Source: Nocardioides sp. SYSU D00038 (GTDB lineage: Bacteria > Actinomycetota > Actinomycetes > Propionibacteriales > Nocardioidaceae). From it: a stretch of 48,401 nt of DNA. The first letter of the stretch is position 1. Each line of letters opens with the position of its first letter. Where the stretch lies: contig NZ_JAFFJT010000012.1 in NCBI RefSeq assembly GCF_016924665.1, positions 1 through 48,401 on the forward strand, given 5' to 3'. The notes beneath the pieces are model-generated. The model worked only from the letters and a program-made list of their open reading frames with translations. It had not been told where the DNA came from and searched no databases. Of the stretch, positions 12,366 to 21,636 are shown one piece after another. A program made the translations under genes and the position numbers.

Positions 12366-13484
12366 GTGAAGGTCGGCGTACCGAAGGAAGTCAAGAACCG
12401 CGAGTACCGGGTGGCGATCACGCCCATCGGCGTGCACGAGCTCACCGCCCACGGCCACGAGGTCGTGGTGGAGCGCGGAGCCGGGGCCGGCTCCGGCATC
12501 ACCGACGAGCAGTACGTCGCCGAGGGCGCCACGATCATCGCGGACGCCGACGAGGTGTGGGGCACCGCCGACCTGGTGCTCAAGGTCAAGGAGCCGGTCG
12601 CCGAGGAGTACCACCGGCTGCGCGAGGGCCTGACCCTGTTCACCTACCTGCACCTGGCCGCCGACAAGCCCCTCACCGAGGAGCTGCTCGCCCGCAAGGT
12701 CACCGCGATCGCCTACGAGACCGTGCAGCTGCCCTCGGGCGGCCTGCCGCTGCTCTACCCGATGTCGGAGGTCGCCGGGTGCCTCGCGCCCCAGGTCGGC
12801 GCGCACACGCTGATGAAGGCCGAGGGCGGCGGCGGCGTGCTGCTCGGCGGCGTGGGCGGCGTGGAGCAGGCCCGGGTCGTGGTGATCGGGGCCGGGGTGG
12901 CCGGCCAGAACGCCGCCAACATCGCGCTCGGCATGGGAGCGGACGTCACCCTGCTCGACACCGACCTCGACAAGCTCCGGATGGCGTTCTGGCGCTACAA
13001 CAACCGGGTGCACGGGCTCGCCTCCTCGCGGCTGGCGATCGAGCAGCAGCTGCTCCAGGCCGACCTCGTGATCGGGGCGGTGCTGGTGCCGGGCGCCGCG
13101 GCGCCCAAGCTGGTCTCGAACGAGCTGGTCGCCGCGATGAAGCCCGGCTCGGTGCTGGTCGACATCGCCGTCGACCAGGGCGGGTGCTTCGAGGACACCC
13201 GGCCCACCACCCACGACGACCCGACGTACGCCGTGCACGACTCGGTGTTCTACTGCGTGGCCAACATGCCGGGCGCGGTGCCCAACACCTCCACCTACGC
13301 CCTCACCAACGCCACGCTGCCCTACACGATGGCGGTGGCCGACCACGGCTGGCGCGACGCGTGCGCCGCCGACCCGAGCCTCGCGAGAGGTCTCAACACC
13401 CACGCCGGCCGGCTGACCAACGCCCCGGTCGGCGAGGCCACCGGCATCGAGGCCGTGGCGCTCGACGAGGTGCTGTCGGCGTGA
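12366..13484 (+). CDS. ald: Alanine dehydrogenase
   Basis: 372 residues, the usual length. It catalyses reversible NAD-dependent oxidative deamination of L-alanine to pyruvate and ammonium. The N-terminus [20 protein letters not shown] is the family signature. Substrate-side residues lie in LVLKVKEP and [13 protein letters not shown], and the NAD-binding motif is [23 protein letters not shown] 12366 is preceded by a GAGGAG site. Its stop is 13 nt before xerD; the two genes could be co-transcribed but have unrelated functions. Confidence 0.96.
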   Translation: MKVGVPKEVKNREYRVAITPIGVHELTAHGHEVVVERGAGAGSGITDEQYVAEGATIIADADEVWGTADLVLKVKEPVAEEYHRLREGLTLFTYLHLAADKPLTEELLARKVTAIAYETVQLPSGGLPLLYPMSEVAGCLAPQVGAHTLMKAEGGGGVLLGGVGGVEQARVVVIGAGVAGQNAANIALGMGADVTLLDTDLDKLRMAFWRYNNRVHGLASSRLAIEQQLLQADLVIGAVLVPGAAAPKLVSNELVAAMKPGSVLVDIAVDQGGCFEDTRPTTHDDPTYAVHDSVFYCVANMPGAVPNTSTYALTNATLPYTMAVADHGWRDACAADPSLARGLNTHAGRLTNAPVGEATGIEAVALDEVLSA

Positions 13485-13497
13485 GGAGCCCGACCGG

Positions 13498-14433
13498 GTG
13501 AGCGTCGGCACCGAGGAGCTGGGGCACGCGGTCCGCACCTACCTCGACCACCTCTCGGTCGAGCGCGGGCTCGCGGCCAACACCTTGTCGTCGTACCGCC
13601 GCGACCTGAGGCGCTACCTCGACCACCTCGACCACCGCGGCGTACGACGGCTGGCCGACGTCTCCGAGGAGGTCGTGCTCGACTTCCTGGTGCGGCTGCG
13701 CGAGGGCGACGCCGACCACCCGCCGCTGAGCTCGACCTCGGCGGCGCGCACGGTGGTGGCGGTGCGGGGGTTCCACCGCTTCGCCGTCGCCGACGGGCTC
13801 GCCGAGGCCGACCCGGCCGCGGCGGTGAAGCCGCCCACCCCGGCCAAGCGGCTGCCGAAGGCGCTGCCGCTGGCCGACGTGGAGGCGATCCTGGCGGCCG
13901 CGGGCTCGGCCGGCACCACGCTGGCGCTGCGCGACCGGGCGCTGCTGGAGGTGCTCTACGGCACCGGGGCGCGGATCTCCGAGGCGGTCGGGCTCGACGT
14001 CGACGACCTCGACCTCGTCGACGGCACCGTGCTGCTGCGCGGCAAGGGCTCGAAGGAGCGGATCGTGCCGGTGGGCAGCTACGCCCGCGAGGCGGTGGAG
14101 GCGTACCTGGTGCGCGGCCGCACCGAGCTCGTCTCGGCCGGCCGCGGCACCCCGGCGCTGTTCCTCAACGCCCGGGGCGGCCGGCTCTCCCGCCAGTCGG
14201 CCTGGGCGGTGCTCACCCGCCACGCCGAGCGCGCCGGCGTCACCCGCGAGGTCTCGCCCCACACCCTGCGCCACTCCTTCGCCACCCACCTGCTCGAGGG
14301 CGGCGCCGACGTCCGGGTGGTGCAGGAGCTGCTCGGCCACGCGTCGGTGACGACCACGCAGGTCTACACGCTGGTCACGGTCGACAGCCTGCGCGAGGTC
14401 TACGCCGCCGCCCACCCCCGAGCCCGAGAGTGA
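13498..14433 (+). CDS. xerD: Tyrosine recombinase XerD
   Basis: 311 residues. An N-terminal SAM-like core-binding domain ([20 protein letters not shown]) precedes a C-terminal catalytic domain with the full active-site set: Arg in [12 protein letters not shown], Lys in [12 protein letters not shown], HxxR in [14 protein letters not shown], His in LLGHASV and Tyr in TTQVYT. Its place next to parA and scpAB, as in other Actinobacteria, identifies it as the chromosomal XerD that resolves chromosome dimers at dif rather than a phage integrase. No dif site was recognised here. The start is GTG 13498. Confidence 0.93.
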   Translation: MSVGTEELGHAVRTYLDHLSVERGLAANTLSSYRRDLRRYLDHLDHRGVRRLADVSEEVVLDFLVRLREGDADHPPLSSTSAARTVVAVRGFHRFAVADGLAEADPAAAVKPPTPAKRLPKALPLADVEAILAAAGSAGTTLALRDRALLEVLYGTGARISEAVGLDVDDLDLVDGTVLLRGKGSKERIVPVGSYAREAVEAYLVRGRTELVSAGRGTPALFLNARGGRLSRQSAWAVLTRHAERAGVTREVSPHTLRHSFATHLLEGGADVRVVQELLGHASVTTTQVYTLVTVDSLREVYAAAHPRARE

Positions 14434-14446
14434 GACCGAGGCGCTG

Positions 14447-17044
14447 ATGGCCAGGCTCGACATCCCCACCGGCACCGACCCCGACGACGTCTACGCCGCG
14501 CTCGTCGCGTGGGTCGAGGAGCAGGGTCTCGGCCTCTACCCCCACCAGGACGAGGCCGTCATCGAGCTGCTCGCGGGCAGCAACGTCGTGCTCGCCACCC
14601 CCACCGGCTCCGGCAAGTCGCTGGTCGCCGTGGGGGCCCACGCCGCGGCCCTGGCCGACGACCGGGTGTCGTTCTACACCGCGCCGATCAAGGCGCTGGT
14701 GAGCGAGAAGTTCTTCGCGCTGTGCGAGGTATTCGGCGCCGACCAGGTCGGCATGCTGACCGGCGACGCCAGCGTCAACTCCGACGCCCCCATCATCTGC
14801 TGCACCGCCGAGGTGCTGGCCAACATCGCGCTGCGCGAGGGCAGCACCGCCGACGTCGGGTTGGTGGTGATGGACGAGTTCCACTTCTACGCCGAGCCCG
14901 ACCGCGGCTGGGCCTGGCAGGTGCCGCTGCTGGAGCTCCCCCAGGCGCAGTTCCTGCTGATGTCGGCCACCCTGGGTGACGTCACCGACCTGATGGCCGA
15001 CCTGAGCCGGCGCAACGGCCGCGACACCAGCCTGGTCGCCGACGCCGAGCGGCCGGTGCCGCTGAGCTTCACCTGGCAGCTGACCCCGCTCGCCGAGACG
15101 GTCGAGGAGATCGTCACGACCGGTCAGGCGCCGGTCTACGTCGTCCACTTCACCCAGAAGGACGCCGTCGAGCACGCCACCTCGCTGCTCAACGCCAAGC
15201 TCGGCATCACCGTGGACGAGGCGCTCAAGGAGCGGTTGGCCGGCTTCCGGTTCGGCGCCGGCTTCGGCCGGGTCCTGTCGAAGCTGCTGCGCCGCGGCAT
15301 CGGAGTCCACCACGCCGGGATGCTGCCGCGCTACCGTCGCCTGGTCGAGCAGCTGGCCCAGCAGGGGCTGCTGACGGTCATCTGCGGCACCGACACGCTC
15401 GGCGTCGGCATCAACGTGCCGATCCGCACCGTGCTGTTCACGGGGCTCGCCAAGTTCGACGGCAACCGGCAGCGGATCCTGCGCACCCGCGAGTTCCTCC
15501 AGATCGCCGGGCGGGCCGGACGCGCGGGCTACGACACCGCCGGCTACGTCGTCGTGCAGGCGCCCGAGCACGTCATCGAGAACGAGCGTGCCAAGGCCAA
15601 GGCGGAGGCCAAGAACCTCGCCAACCCGAAGAAGAAGAGCAAGGCCCAGCTCCGCAAGCCCCCCGAGGGCACCGTGGTGTGGTCGGAGCAGACCTTCGAC
15701 AAGCTGGTCGCGGGGGAGCCCGAGCCGCTGGTCTCGCGGATGCGGGTCGACAACTCGATGCTGATCAACGTCGTCGCCCGCGAGGAGGACGCGTTCCCGG
15801 TGCTGCGCCGGCTGCTCACCGACAACCACGAGCCGGAGCGGGAGAGGCGGCGGCTGGCGCGGCGGGCGCTGCGGCTGGCCCGCTCGCTGCTGCGCTCCGG
15901 GGTGCTCACCCGCCTCGACGAGCCCGACGAGCACGGCCGCCGCTACGTGATCACCGTCGACCTGCCCGAGGACTTCGCCCTCAACCAGGAGCTCTCGCAC
16001 TTCGCGCTGGCCGCGCTCGACGTCCTCGACCCCGAGGCCGACGAGCACACCCTCGACATCGTGTCGGTGCTCGAGGCGGTGCTGGAGGGACCGCGGCAGA
16101 TCCTGATGGCCCAGCAGCACGCCGCCCGTGGCGAGGCGGTCGCCGAGATGAAGGCGGACGGCCTCGAGTACGACGAGCGGATGCGGCTGCTGGAGGAGAT
16201 CACCTGGCCCCAGCCGCTCGCCGAGCTGCTCGAGGCGACGTACGAGATCTACCGGCAGACCCATCCCTGGCTCACCGAGGACGCGCTGCAGCCCAAGTCG
16301 GTGGTGCGGGAGATGTGGGAGCAGGGGATGAGCTTCACCGACTTCGTCGGCCGCTACCAGCTGGCCCGCTCCGAGGGACTGGTGCTGCGCTACCTCACCG
16401 ATGCCTACCGCACGCTGCGCCAGACCGTGCCGGAGTCGCACCGCACCCCCGAGCTCGACGACGTGCTGGAGTGGCTCGGCGAGACCGTGCGGCAGACCGA
16501 CTCCTCGCTGCTCGACGAGTGGGAGGCGCTGACCGACCCGGAGGCGGTCGCGGCCCGCGCCGCCGACCTGGCCGCGCACGCCCCGCCGCCCCCGCCGCGG
16601 CCGATCACCCGGCAGGAGCGGGCGTTCCGGATCATGGTGCGCAACGCGCTGTGGCGCCGGGTCGAGCTGGTGGCCCGCGACGACCTCGACGGGCTGATGC
16701 GGGTGGAGCGCGAGTCGGCCGACCGCACCGACCCGCCCGCGCCGGTGGTGATGACCCGCTCGGCGTGGGACGAGGCCCTCGAGGCCTACTACACCGACCA
16801 CGACGAGGTGCGCCTCGACGCCGACGCGCGAGGGCCCGACCTCGTGGCCACCGAGCCGCTGCCCGACGACCTGCGCGCCGAGCACGCCGAGGAGCTCGCC
16901 GGCGACCGCGCGCTGCTGGCCCGCCAGACCCTCCACGACCCCGCCGGCCACCACGACTGGGTGATCGAGGCGCTCGTCGACCTTGACGCCTCCGACGAGT
17001 CCGGCGAGCTGGTGCTCCGCACCCTGGCCATGCGCCGCCTCTGA
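14447..17044 (+). CDS. Ski2-like DEAD/DEAH-box RNA helicase (DUF3516 type)
   Basis: 865 residues. Superfamily 2 motifs in order: Walker A TPTGSGKS (about residues 51-58), DEFH box VVMDEFHFY (about 143-146), SAT motif LLMSATLGD (about 173-175), and motif VI QIAGRAGRAGYD near residue 350. A Lys-rich linker (AKAKAEAKNLANPKKKSKAQ) precedes a long C-terminal region typical of the actinobacterial family carrying DUF3516. It probably unwinds RNA; the exact target is not known. It starts 13 nt after xerD, so co-transcription is possible. Its stop is 8 nt before the poly-G tract. Confidence 0.88.
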   Translation: MARLDIPTGTDPDDVYAALVAWVEEQGLGLYPHQDEAVIELLAGSNVVLATPTGSGKSLVAVGAHAAALADDRVSFYTAPIKALVSEKFFALCEVFGADQVGMLTGDASVNSDAPIICCTAEVLANIALREGSTADVGLVVMDEFHFYAEPDRGWAWQVPLLELPQAQFLLMSATLGDVTDLMADLSRRNGRDTSLVADAERPVPLSFTWQLTPLAETVEEIVTTGQAPVYVVHFTQKDAVEHATSLLNAKLGITVDEALKERLAGFRFGAGFGRVLSKLLRRGIGVHHAGMLPRYRRLVEQLAQQGLLTVICGTDTLGVGINVPIRTVLFTGLAKFDGNRQRILRTREFLQIAGRAGRAGYDTAGYVVVQAPEHVIENERAKAKAEAKNLANPKKKSKAQLRKPPEGTVVWSEQTFDKLVAGEPEPLVSRMRVDNSMLINVVAREEDAFPVLRRLLTDNHEPERERRRLARRALRLARSLLRSGVLTRLDEPDEHGRRYVITVDLPEDFALNQELSHFALAALDVLDPEADEHTLDIVSVLEAVLEGPRQILMAQQHAARGEAVAEMKADGLEYDERMRLLEEITWPQPLAELLEATYEIYRQTHPWLTEDALQPKSVVREMWEQGMSFTDFVGRYQLARSEGLVLRYLTDAYRTLRQTVPESHRTPELDDVLEWLGETVRQTDSSLLDEWEALTDPEAVAARAADLAAHAPPPPPRPITRQERAFRIMVRNALWRRVELVARDDLDGLMRVERESADRTDPPAPVVMTRSAWDEALEAYYTDHDEVRLDADARGPDLVATEPLPDDLRAEHAEELAGDRALLARQTLHDPAGHHDWVIEALVDLDASDESGELVLRTLAMRRL

Positions 17045-17052
17045 CCCTCCGC

Positions 17053-17142
<90 letters not shown>

Positions 17143-17236
17143 GCGCTGTTGCTGTTTCCCTGGCCCGCCCACCCCCCCCCTCGGCGGGGTTGGCGGGGCC
17201 GCTTGTCGCGCACAGGTGGGGTTGGGGAGCGCGGCC

Positions 17237-17242
17237 TAGGGT
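17237..17242 (+). promoter_or_regulatory. Putative -10 box for leaderless GNAT mRNA
   Basis: TAGGGT followed by 6 nt and ATG 17249, without a spaced Shine-Dalgarno sequence. Confidence 0.5.
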
Positions 17243-17248
17243 GGGGGC

Positions 17249-17542
17249 ATGGCTGAGGTGACGGTGAGGGACAACCCGGGGGAGTCGCGGTTCGAGGCGT
17301 TCGTCGACGGCGAGCCGGCCGGCTTCGCGGCGTACCAGAAGGACGGCGAGCGGATCGTCTTCACGCACACCGAGGTCGACGACGCCTTCGAGGGCCACGG
17401 CGTCGGGTCGGTGCTGGCCCGGACGGCGCTCGACGCGGTGCGGGCCGAGGGCACCCACCGGGTGGTGCCGAGCTGCCCGTTCATCGCGCGCTGGATCGAG
17501 CGCCACGAGGACTACCGCGACCTGGTCGCTCCGGGCTCCTGA
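17249..17542 (+). CDS. Small GNAT-like N-acetyltransferase (YjdJ/NATD1 type)
   Basis: 97 residues. It belongs to the short acetyltransferase family that folds as a minimal GNAT. The N-terminal strand pair is ESRFEAFVDGEPAGFAAYQ, the acetyl-CoA loop is in FEGHGVGSVLARTALD, and a conserved VVPSCPFIARWIERH segment includes the family cysteine and the Trp-Ile pair. The substrate is unknown. It stands alone between the poly-G tract and the parA operon. Confidence 0.85.
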   Translation: MAEVTVRDNPGESRFEAFVDGEPAGFAAYQKDGERIVFTHTEVDDAFEGHGVGSVLARTALDAVRAEGTHRVVPSCPFIARWIERHEDYRDLVAPGS

Positions 17543-17577
17543 CGGGTCGCTGAGGCGCCGTCGCGTCTCCACAGGAC

Positions 17578-17704
17578 TGTGCACAGGGGGGGTCCCGCCT
17601 GTGCAGGTGAGGCGGCGGAAGTGCACACCTCGTCAACAGATTCGACCGGGGGCTGGGGATAGGCGGTGGCCGGGTTGTTGGGCCCTCCGCAGCGGGCCTA
17701 GAGT
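17578..17704 (+). promoter_or_regulatory. parA operon upstream region with putative promoter
   Basis: The 243-bp gap before parA holds the palindrome TGTGCACA (17578-17585), an 8-bp inverted repeat TGCACAGG/CCTGTGCA (17580-17587, 17598-17605), and another AGTGCACACC at about 17620-17629. A possible promoter is TTGTTG (17675-17680), 18 nt, TAGAGT (17699-17704). The repeated GTGCAC motifs could be a regulator site. No parS-like TGTTTCACGTGAAACA was seen. Confidence 0.35.
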
Positions 17705-17785
17705 CCCCCCGCGAGTCGGCGCCAAGTCGCCGTGTCGACAAATTACGGTGCTGGGAAGAGCAGCCCGCCATCCCGAGGAGCCACC

Positions 17786-18790
17786 ATGAGCGCAGCCGCA
17801 CCCGGCCCGGGCAGCAGCGGGGCCACCGCGCCGCAGATGCCGCCCACGATCCGCACCCCCGACCCCGCCGACCGCGACGAGGACCTGCCCCTGAGCGAGC
17901 CGGTCGCGATCGGCACCCGAGGCGGCAAGGGCCGGGGCAAGGCCGGCTCCGGGCTGGGCCCGACCGGGCGGCCGATGCCGACGCTGCCGGAGCCGACGCC
18001 GGTGGCCGAGCACGGCGGCGCCCGGGTGGTGTCGATGTGCAACCAGAAGGGCGGGGTCGGCAAGACCACCACCACGATCAACCTCGGCGCCAGCCTGGCC
18101 GACTACGGGCGCAAGGTGCTGCTCGTCGACTTCGACCCCCAGGGCTCGCTCTCGGTCGGTCTCGGCATCAACCCCCACGACATCGACCTCACCGTCTACA
18201 ACCTGCTCATGCAGCCCGACGTCGGCCTCCACGACGTGGTCGTGCCCACCGGGGTGCCCGGGATGGACCTCCTGCCGTCGAACATCGACCTCTCCGCCGC
18301 CGAGGTGCAGCTGGTCCACGAGGTCGGCCGCGAGCAGACGTTGCAGCGGGCGCTGGCGCCGGCGCTGGCGGAGTACGACGTCATCCTCATCGACTGCCAG
18401 CCCTCGCTGGGCCTGCTGACCGTCAACGCCCTCACCGCCTCCCACGGCGTGATCGTGCCCCTGGAGTGCGAGTACTTCGCGCTGCGCGGGGTGGCGCTGC
18501 TCAAGACCACGATCGACAAGGTCCGCGAGCGGCTCAACCCCGGCCTGGAGATCGACGGCGTCCTCGGCACCATGTACGACGGCCGCACCCTCCACAGCCG
18601 CGAAGTGCTGGAGCGGCTGGTCGAGGCCTGGGGCGACACGGTGTTCCACACGGTGATCCGGCGCACGGTGAAGTTCAGCGACTCCACGGTCGCCGGCGAG
18701 CCGATCACGTCGTACGCCCCCAGCTCCTCGGGTTCCGACTCCTACCGCCAGCTCGCGAGGGAGGTGCTCGTCCGGTGGCACGACGCGTGA
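17786..18790 (+). CDS. parA: ParA/Soj-family chromosome partitioning ATPase
   Basis: 334 residues. A proline-rich, poorly conserved N-terminus of about 78 residues precedes the ATPase. The deviant Walker A is CNQKGGVGKTTTT (about 85-97) with signature Lys 88, followed by LLVDFDPQGSLS and the switch region VILIDCQPSLGLLTVNAL. In this family ATP-bound dimers bind DNA and position cargo or chromosome. ATG 17786 with a GAGGAG site is preferred over an upstream in-frame GTG at 17732. The following genes (RHH-like, scpA, scpB, rluB) all overlap, giving a single operon. No parB is present, so this is probably the second, scp-linked ParA and not the oriC-proximal one. Confidence 0.9.
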   Translation: MSAAAPGPGSSGATAPQMPPTIRTPDPADRDEDLPLSEPVAIGTRGGKGRGKAGSGLGPTGRPMPTLPEPTPVAEHGGARVVSMCNQKGGVGKTTTTINLGASLADYGRKVLLVDFDPQGSLSVGLGINPHDIDLTVYNLLMQPDVGLHDVVVPTGVPGMDLLPSNIDLSAAEVQLVHEVGREQTLQRALAPALAEYDVILIDCQPSLGLLTVNALTASHGVIVPLECEYFALRGVALLKTTIDKVRERLNPGLEIDGVLGTMYDGRTLHSREVLERLVEAWGDTVFHTVIRRTVKFSDSTVAGEPITSYAPSSSGSDSYRQLAREVLVRWHDA

Positions 18791-19143
18791 ACCTGCCGGC
18801 GGCCGACGACCTCTTCCGCCCCACCGACGACGACGCCCCGTCCCGCCCGAAGGGGCAGACCGCCCAGGGCAAGGGCAAGGGCGCGGTCCGGGCGGTGCCC
18901 GACCAGCCCGAGCCGGGGGCCACCCGCCGGCCCAGCGGCCGGGTGCGGCACGACGAGAAGATGACGGTCTACGTCACCTCCGAGGAGCTGCTCGACATCG
19001 AGCACGCCCGACTGACCCTGCGCCGCCACGGGATCGCCGTCGACCGCGGCCGGCTGGTGCGCGAGGCGCTGGCGCTGGTCCTGGCCGAGCTCGAGGCCGA
19101 GGGCGAGTCGAGCGCCCTGGTGAAGCGGCTGGCCGAGGAATGA
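18787..19143 (+). CDS. Ribbon-helix-helix-like protein between parA and scpA
   Basis: 118 residues. The N-terminal half is disordered and Lys/Pro-rich. The C-terminal half, from KMTVYVTSEELLDIEHARLT through GRLVREALALVLAELEAEGE, has the strand-helix-helix pattern of RHH/CopG DNA-binding proteins. It overlaps parA (GTGA) and scpA (ATGA), so it is co-translated. It may be the DNA-binding partner of this ParA in place of ParB; that role is inference. A GTG at 18775 is an alternative start. Confidence 0.72.
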   Translation: MNLPAADDLFRPTDDDAPSRPKGQTAQGKGKGAVRAVPDQPEPGATRRPSGRVRHDEKMTVYVTSEELLDIEHARLTLRRHGIAVDRGRLVREALALVLAELEAEGESSALVKRLAEE

Positions 19144-20069
19144 CCGTGACCTCCCCACCCACGGACGCCTCCGCGGCCGTGCCGGCGGGCGAGGGCGAGA
19201 CCCCCGCGTTCGCGGTGCGCCTCGACAACTTCGAGGGCCCCTTCGACCTGCTCCTGAGCCTGATCTCCAAGCACAAGCTCGACATCACCGAGGTCTCGCT
19301 GTCGCAGGTCACCGACGAGTTCATCGCCCACGTCAAGGCCGGGGGACCGGTCTGGGACCTGGAGCAGACCTCGTCGTTCCTGCTGGTCGCGGCGACGCTG
19401 CTCGACCTCAAGGCAGCGCGGCTCCTGCCGCAGGGCGACGTCGAGGACGAGGAGGACCTCGCCCTGCTCGAGGCCCGCGACCTGCTCTTCGCGCGGCTGC
19501 TGCAGTACAAGGCGTTCAAGCAGGTCGCCTCGGTGCTCGAGACCCGCCTCCACGGTGAGGCCCGGCGGCACCCGCGCGCGGTCGGGCTCGAGGAGCGGTT
19601 CGCCACGCTGCTGCCCGAGGTGCTGATCGGCATCGGGCTCGAGCAGTTCGCCCAGCTCGCTGCGCGGGCGCTGGAGCCGAAGCCGGTGCTGGAGCTCAGC
19701 CTCCAGCACATCCACGCCCCCACCGTGAGCGTGCGCGAGCAGGCGGCGGTGGTCGTCGACCGGCTGCGGCGCAGCGGCACCATGACCTTCCGCGCCCTGT
19801 GCGGCGACTCCCCGGACACGCTGACCACGGTGGCCCGGTTCCTGTCGCTGCTCGAGCTGTTCCGCGAGGGCGCGGTCGCCTTCGACCAGGTGACCCCGCT
19901 CGGCGAGCTGACGGTTCGCTGGACCGGCGACGACGAGGCCGACGTCGACGCGCTGATCCACGACGAGTTCGAGGGCGCCCCGCCGCAGGACGACGTGCCG
20001 CTGCCGGCCGGCACCGACCAGACCGACCCGACCCCGGAGGACGAACCAGGTGAGCACGCAGGTGAGTGA
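19140..20069 (+). CDS. scpA: Segregation and condensation protein A
   Basis: 309 residues, the kleisin subunit of the SMC-ScpAB condensin. The N-terminal signature FAVRLDNFEGPFDLLLSLIS, then KHKLDITEVSLSQVTDEFI, and FLLVAATLLDLKAARLLP are characteristic. The C-terminal winged-helix region (GTMTFRALCGDSPDTLTTVA) contacts the SMC head. Acidic low-complexity residues lie at both ends. It overlaps scpB by 20 bp. Confidence 0.95.
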   Translation: MTVTSPPTDASAAVPAGEGETPAFAVRLDNFEGPFDLLLSLISKHKLDITEVSLSQVTDEFIAHVKAGGPVWDLEQTSSFLLVAATLLDLKAARLLPQGDVEDEEDLALLEARDLLFARLLQYKAFKQVASVLETRLHGEARRHPRAVGLEERFATLLPEVLIGIGLEQFAQLAARALEPKPVLELSLQHIHAPTVSVREQAAVVVDRLRRSGTMTFRALCGDSPDTLTTVARFLSLLELFREGAVAFDQVTPLGELTVRWTGDDEADVDALIHDEFEGAPPQDDVPLPAGTDQTDPTPEDEPGEHAGE

Positions 20070-20841
20070 GGACGCGACCGAGGTCGAGCCGGAGGTCGTG
20101 CAGGCTGCGGACGAGGCGGGCGGCGAGACGCTCGCCGTCCCGCTGGCCGAGCTGCGGCCCTCGCTCGAGGCGGTGCTGATGGTGGCCGACCAGCCGCTCG
20201 ACACCACGGTGCTGGCCACCGCGGTCGGCTACCCCGTCGAGGAGGTGACCGCCGCCCTGCACGCCCTGGCGGAGGAGTACACCGAGCAGGGCCGCGGCTT
20301 CGAGCTGCGCAACGTCGCCGGCGGCTGGCGCTACTACACCCGCGAGGAGTACGCCGTGGTGGTCGAGGGCTTCGTGCTCGAGGGCCAGCAGGCGCGACTC
20401 ACCCAGGCCGCGCTCGAGACGCTCGCGGTGGTCGCCTACAAGCAGCCGGTCTCGCGGGCCCGGGTCTCTGCGATCCGCGGCGTGAACGTCGACGGCGTGA
20501 TGCGCACCCTGCTGACCCGCGGGCTGGTCGAGGAGGCCGGCCAGGACCACGAGACCGGCGCCAACCTCTACCGCACCACGGGCTACTTCCTGGAGCGGAT
20601 CGGGGTCACCTCGCTCGACGAGCTGCCCGAGCTCGCGCCGTACCTGCCGGCGATGGAGGACATCGAGGACGAGCTGGCCGAGCTGACCGCGCCGGCGCCC
20701 GAGCCGAGCCCGGAGCTCGAGCCCGAGCAGCCCGATGCCCAGCCCGATGCCCAGCCGGCCGCCCAGCCGGCCACCCGGCCGGGCCCGACGCCCGAGGAGG
20801 GGCCGAGCACCGAGCCCGACGGGGGCACCGAGCCGTCGTGA
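20050..20841 (+). CDS. scpB: Segregation and condensation protein B
   Basis: 263 residues. ScpB forms the winged-helix dimer that binds ScpA in the condensin complex. The core runs from LRPSLEAVLMVADQPLD through GGWRYYTREEYA and LTQAALETLAVVAYKQPVSR to the second winged helix at VNVDGVMRTLLTRGLVEEAG. The last 60 residues or so are a Pro/Glu/Gln-rich tail with a short repeat (QPDAQPDAQPAAQPA) encoded by 12-bp repeats near 20727-20775. The start is GTG 20050. Confidence 0.94.
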   Translation: MSTQVSEDATEVEPEVVQAADEAGGETLAVPLAELRPSLEAVLMVADQPLDTTVLATAVGYPVEEVTAALHALAEEYTEQGRGFELRNVAGGWRYYTREEYAVVVEGFVLEGQQARLTQAALETLAVVAYKQPVSRARVSAIRGVNVDGVMRTLLTRGLVEEAGQDHETGANLYRTTGYFLERIGVTSLDELPELAPYLPAMEDIEDELAELTAPAPEPSPELEPEQPDAQPDAQPAAQPATRPGPTPEEGPSTEPDGGTEPS

Positions 20842-21599
20842 CCCCGGAGCAGGAGGGCATCGAGACCGACGAGGAGGGCCTGATCCGGCTGCAGAAGCTG
20901 CTGGCCCAGTCGGGCGTCGCGTCGCGCCGCAAGTGCGAGGAGCTGATGCTCGCCGGGCTCGTCGAGGTCGACGGCGAGGTGGTCACCCGGCTCGGCACCA
21001 AGGTCGACCCGCGCACCGCCGTGGTACGGGTCGAGGGGCGGCGGCTGCCACCGATCTCGGAGAAGGTCTACCTGGTGCTCAACAAGCCCCGCGGGGTCGT
21101 CTCCACGATGTCCGACCCCGAGGGACGCCGCTCGCTCGGCGACGTCGTGGCCGACCGTCCCGAGCGGCTGTTCCACGTGGGGCGGCTCGACACCGACACC
21201 TCCGGGCTGATCATCCTCACCAACGACGGCGACTTCGCCCAGCGGCTGGCCCACCCCTCGCACGAGGTCGACAAGACCTACGTCGCCGAGGTCGCCGGGC
21301 AGGTCTACCCCAAGGTCGTCAAGCAGCTGCTCCGCGGTGTCACCCTCGACGACGGGCCGGTGCAGGTGAGCAAGGCCAGGATCGTCGAGGCCGTCGCCGA
21401 CCGCTCGATCGTGGAGCTGGTGATCCACGAGGGACGCAACCGGATCGTGCGACGCCTCCTGGAGCACGTCGGCCACCCGGTCACCCGGCTCACCCGCACC
21501 CGGATCGGACCGGTCACCCTGGGCCGGCTCAAGCCCGGCGAGCTGCGCGACCTGGGCCGCGACGAGCTCGGCGAGCTGCTCGACGGCGCCGAGCTCTAG
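20838..21599 (+). CDS. rluB: 23S rRNA pseudouridine synthase RluB-like
   Basis: 253 residues. An N-terminal S4 domain (IRLQKLLAQSGVASRRKCEE) precedes an RsuA/RluB/E/F pseudouridine synthase domain. The catalytic Asp is in VGRLDTDTSGLIILTNDGD, preceded by YLVLNKPRGVVST, and HEGRNRIVRRLLEHVGHPV is the family's C-terminal motif. It modifies 23S rRNA in the B. subtilis/E. coli sense; the exact site here is not proven. It is the last gene of the parA-scpAB operon and starts at a GTG overlapping the scpB stop. Confidence 0.93.
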   Translation: MTPEQEGIETDEEGLIRLQKLLAQSGVASRRKCEELMLAGLVEVDGEVVTRLGTKVDPRTAVVRVEGRRLPPISEKVYLVLNKPRGVVSTMSDPEGRRSLGDVVADRPERLFHVGRLDTDTSGLIILTNDGDFAQRLAHPSHEVDKTYVAEVAGQVYPKVVKQLLRGVTLDDGPVQVSKARIVEAVADRSIVELVIHEGRNRIVRRLLEHVGHPVTRLTRTRIGPVTLGRLKPGELRDLGRDELGELLDGAEL

Positions 21600-21624
21600 C
21601 CCGGTCCACCCGGTCCGGCCCGGC

Positions 21625-21630
21625 TACCGT
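21625..21630 (+). promoter_or_regulatory. Putative -10 box for leaderless AraC-family gene
   Basis: TACCGT followed by 6 nt and GTG 21637. A GGAGG at 21631-21635 is only 1 nt from the start codon, too close to serve as a ribosome-binding site. Confidence 0.45.
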
Positions 21631-21636
21631 GGAGGG

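Noticed and set aside
9144..13538. A single minus-strand reading frame of 1464 codons
   Set aside because: Only the part from 11636 downward matches a protein family. The upstream portion runs antisense to the Nudix and ald genes and is a product of high GC content.
13498..14433. Phage or island integrase
   Set aside because: Position beside parA-scpAB and the sequence character fit the housekeeping XerD; no attachment site or phage gene is nearby.
17543..17785. Replication origin next to parA
   Set aside because: No dnaA, dnaN, gidB or parB and no cluster of DnaA boxes; only GTGCAC-type repeats are visible.
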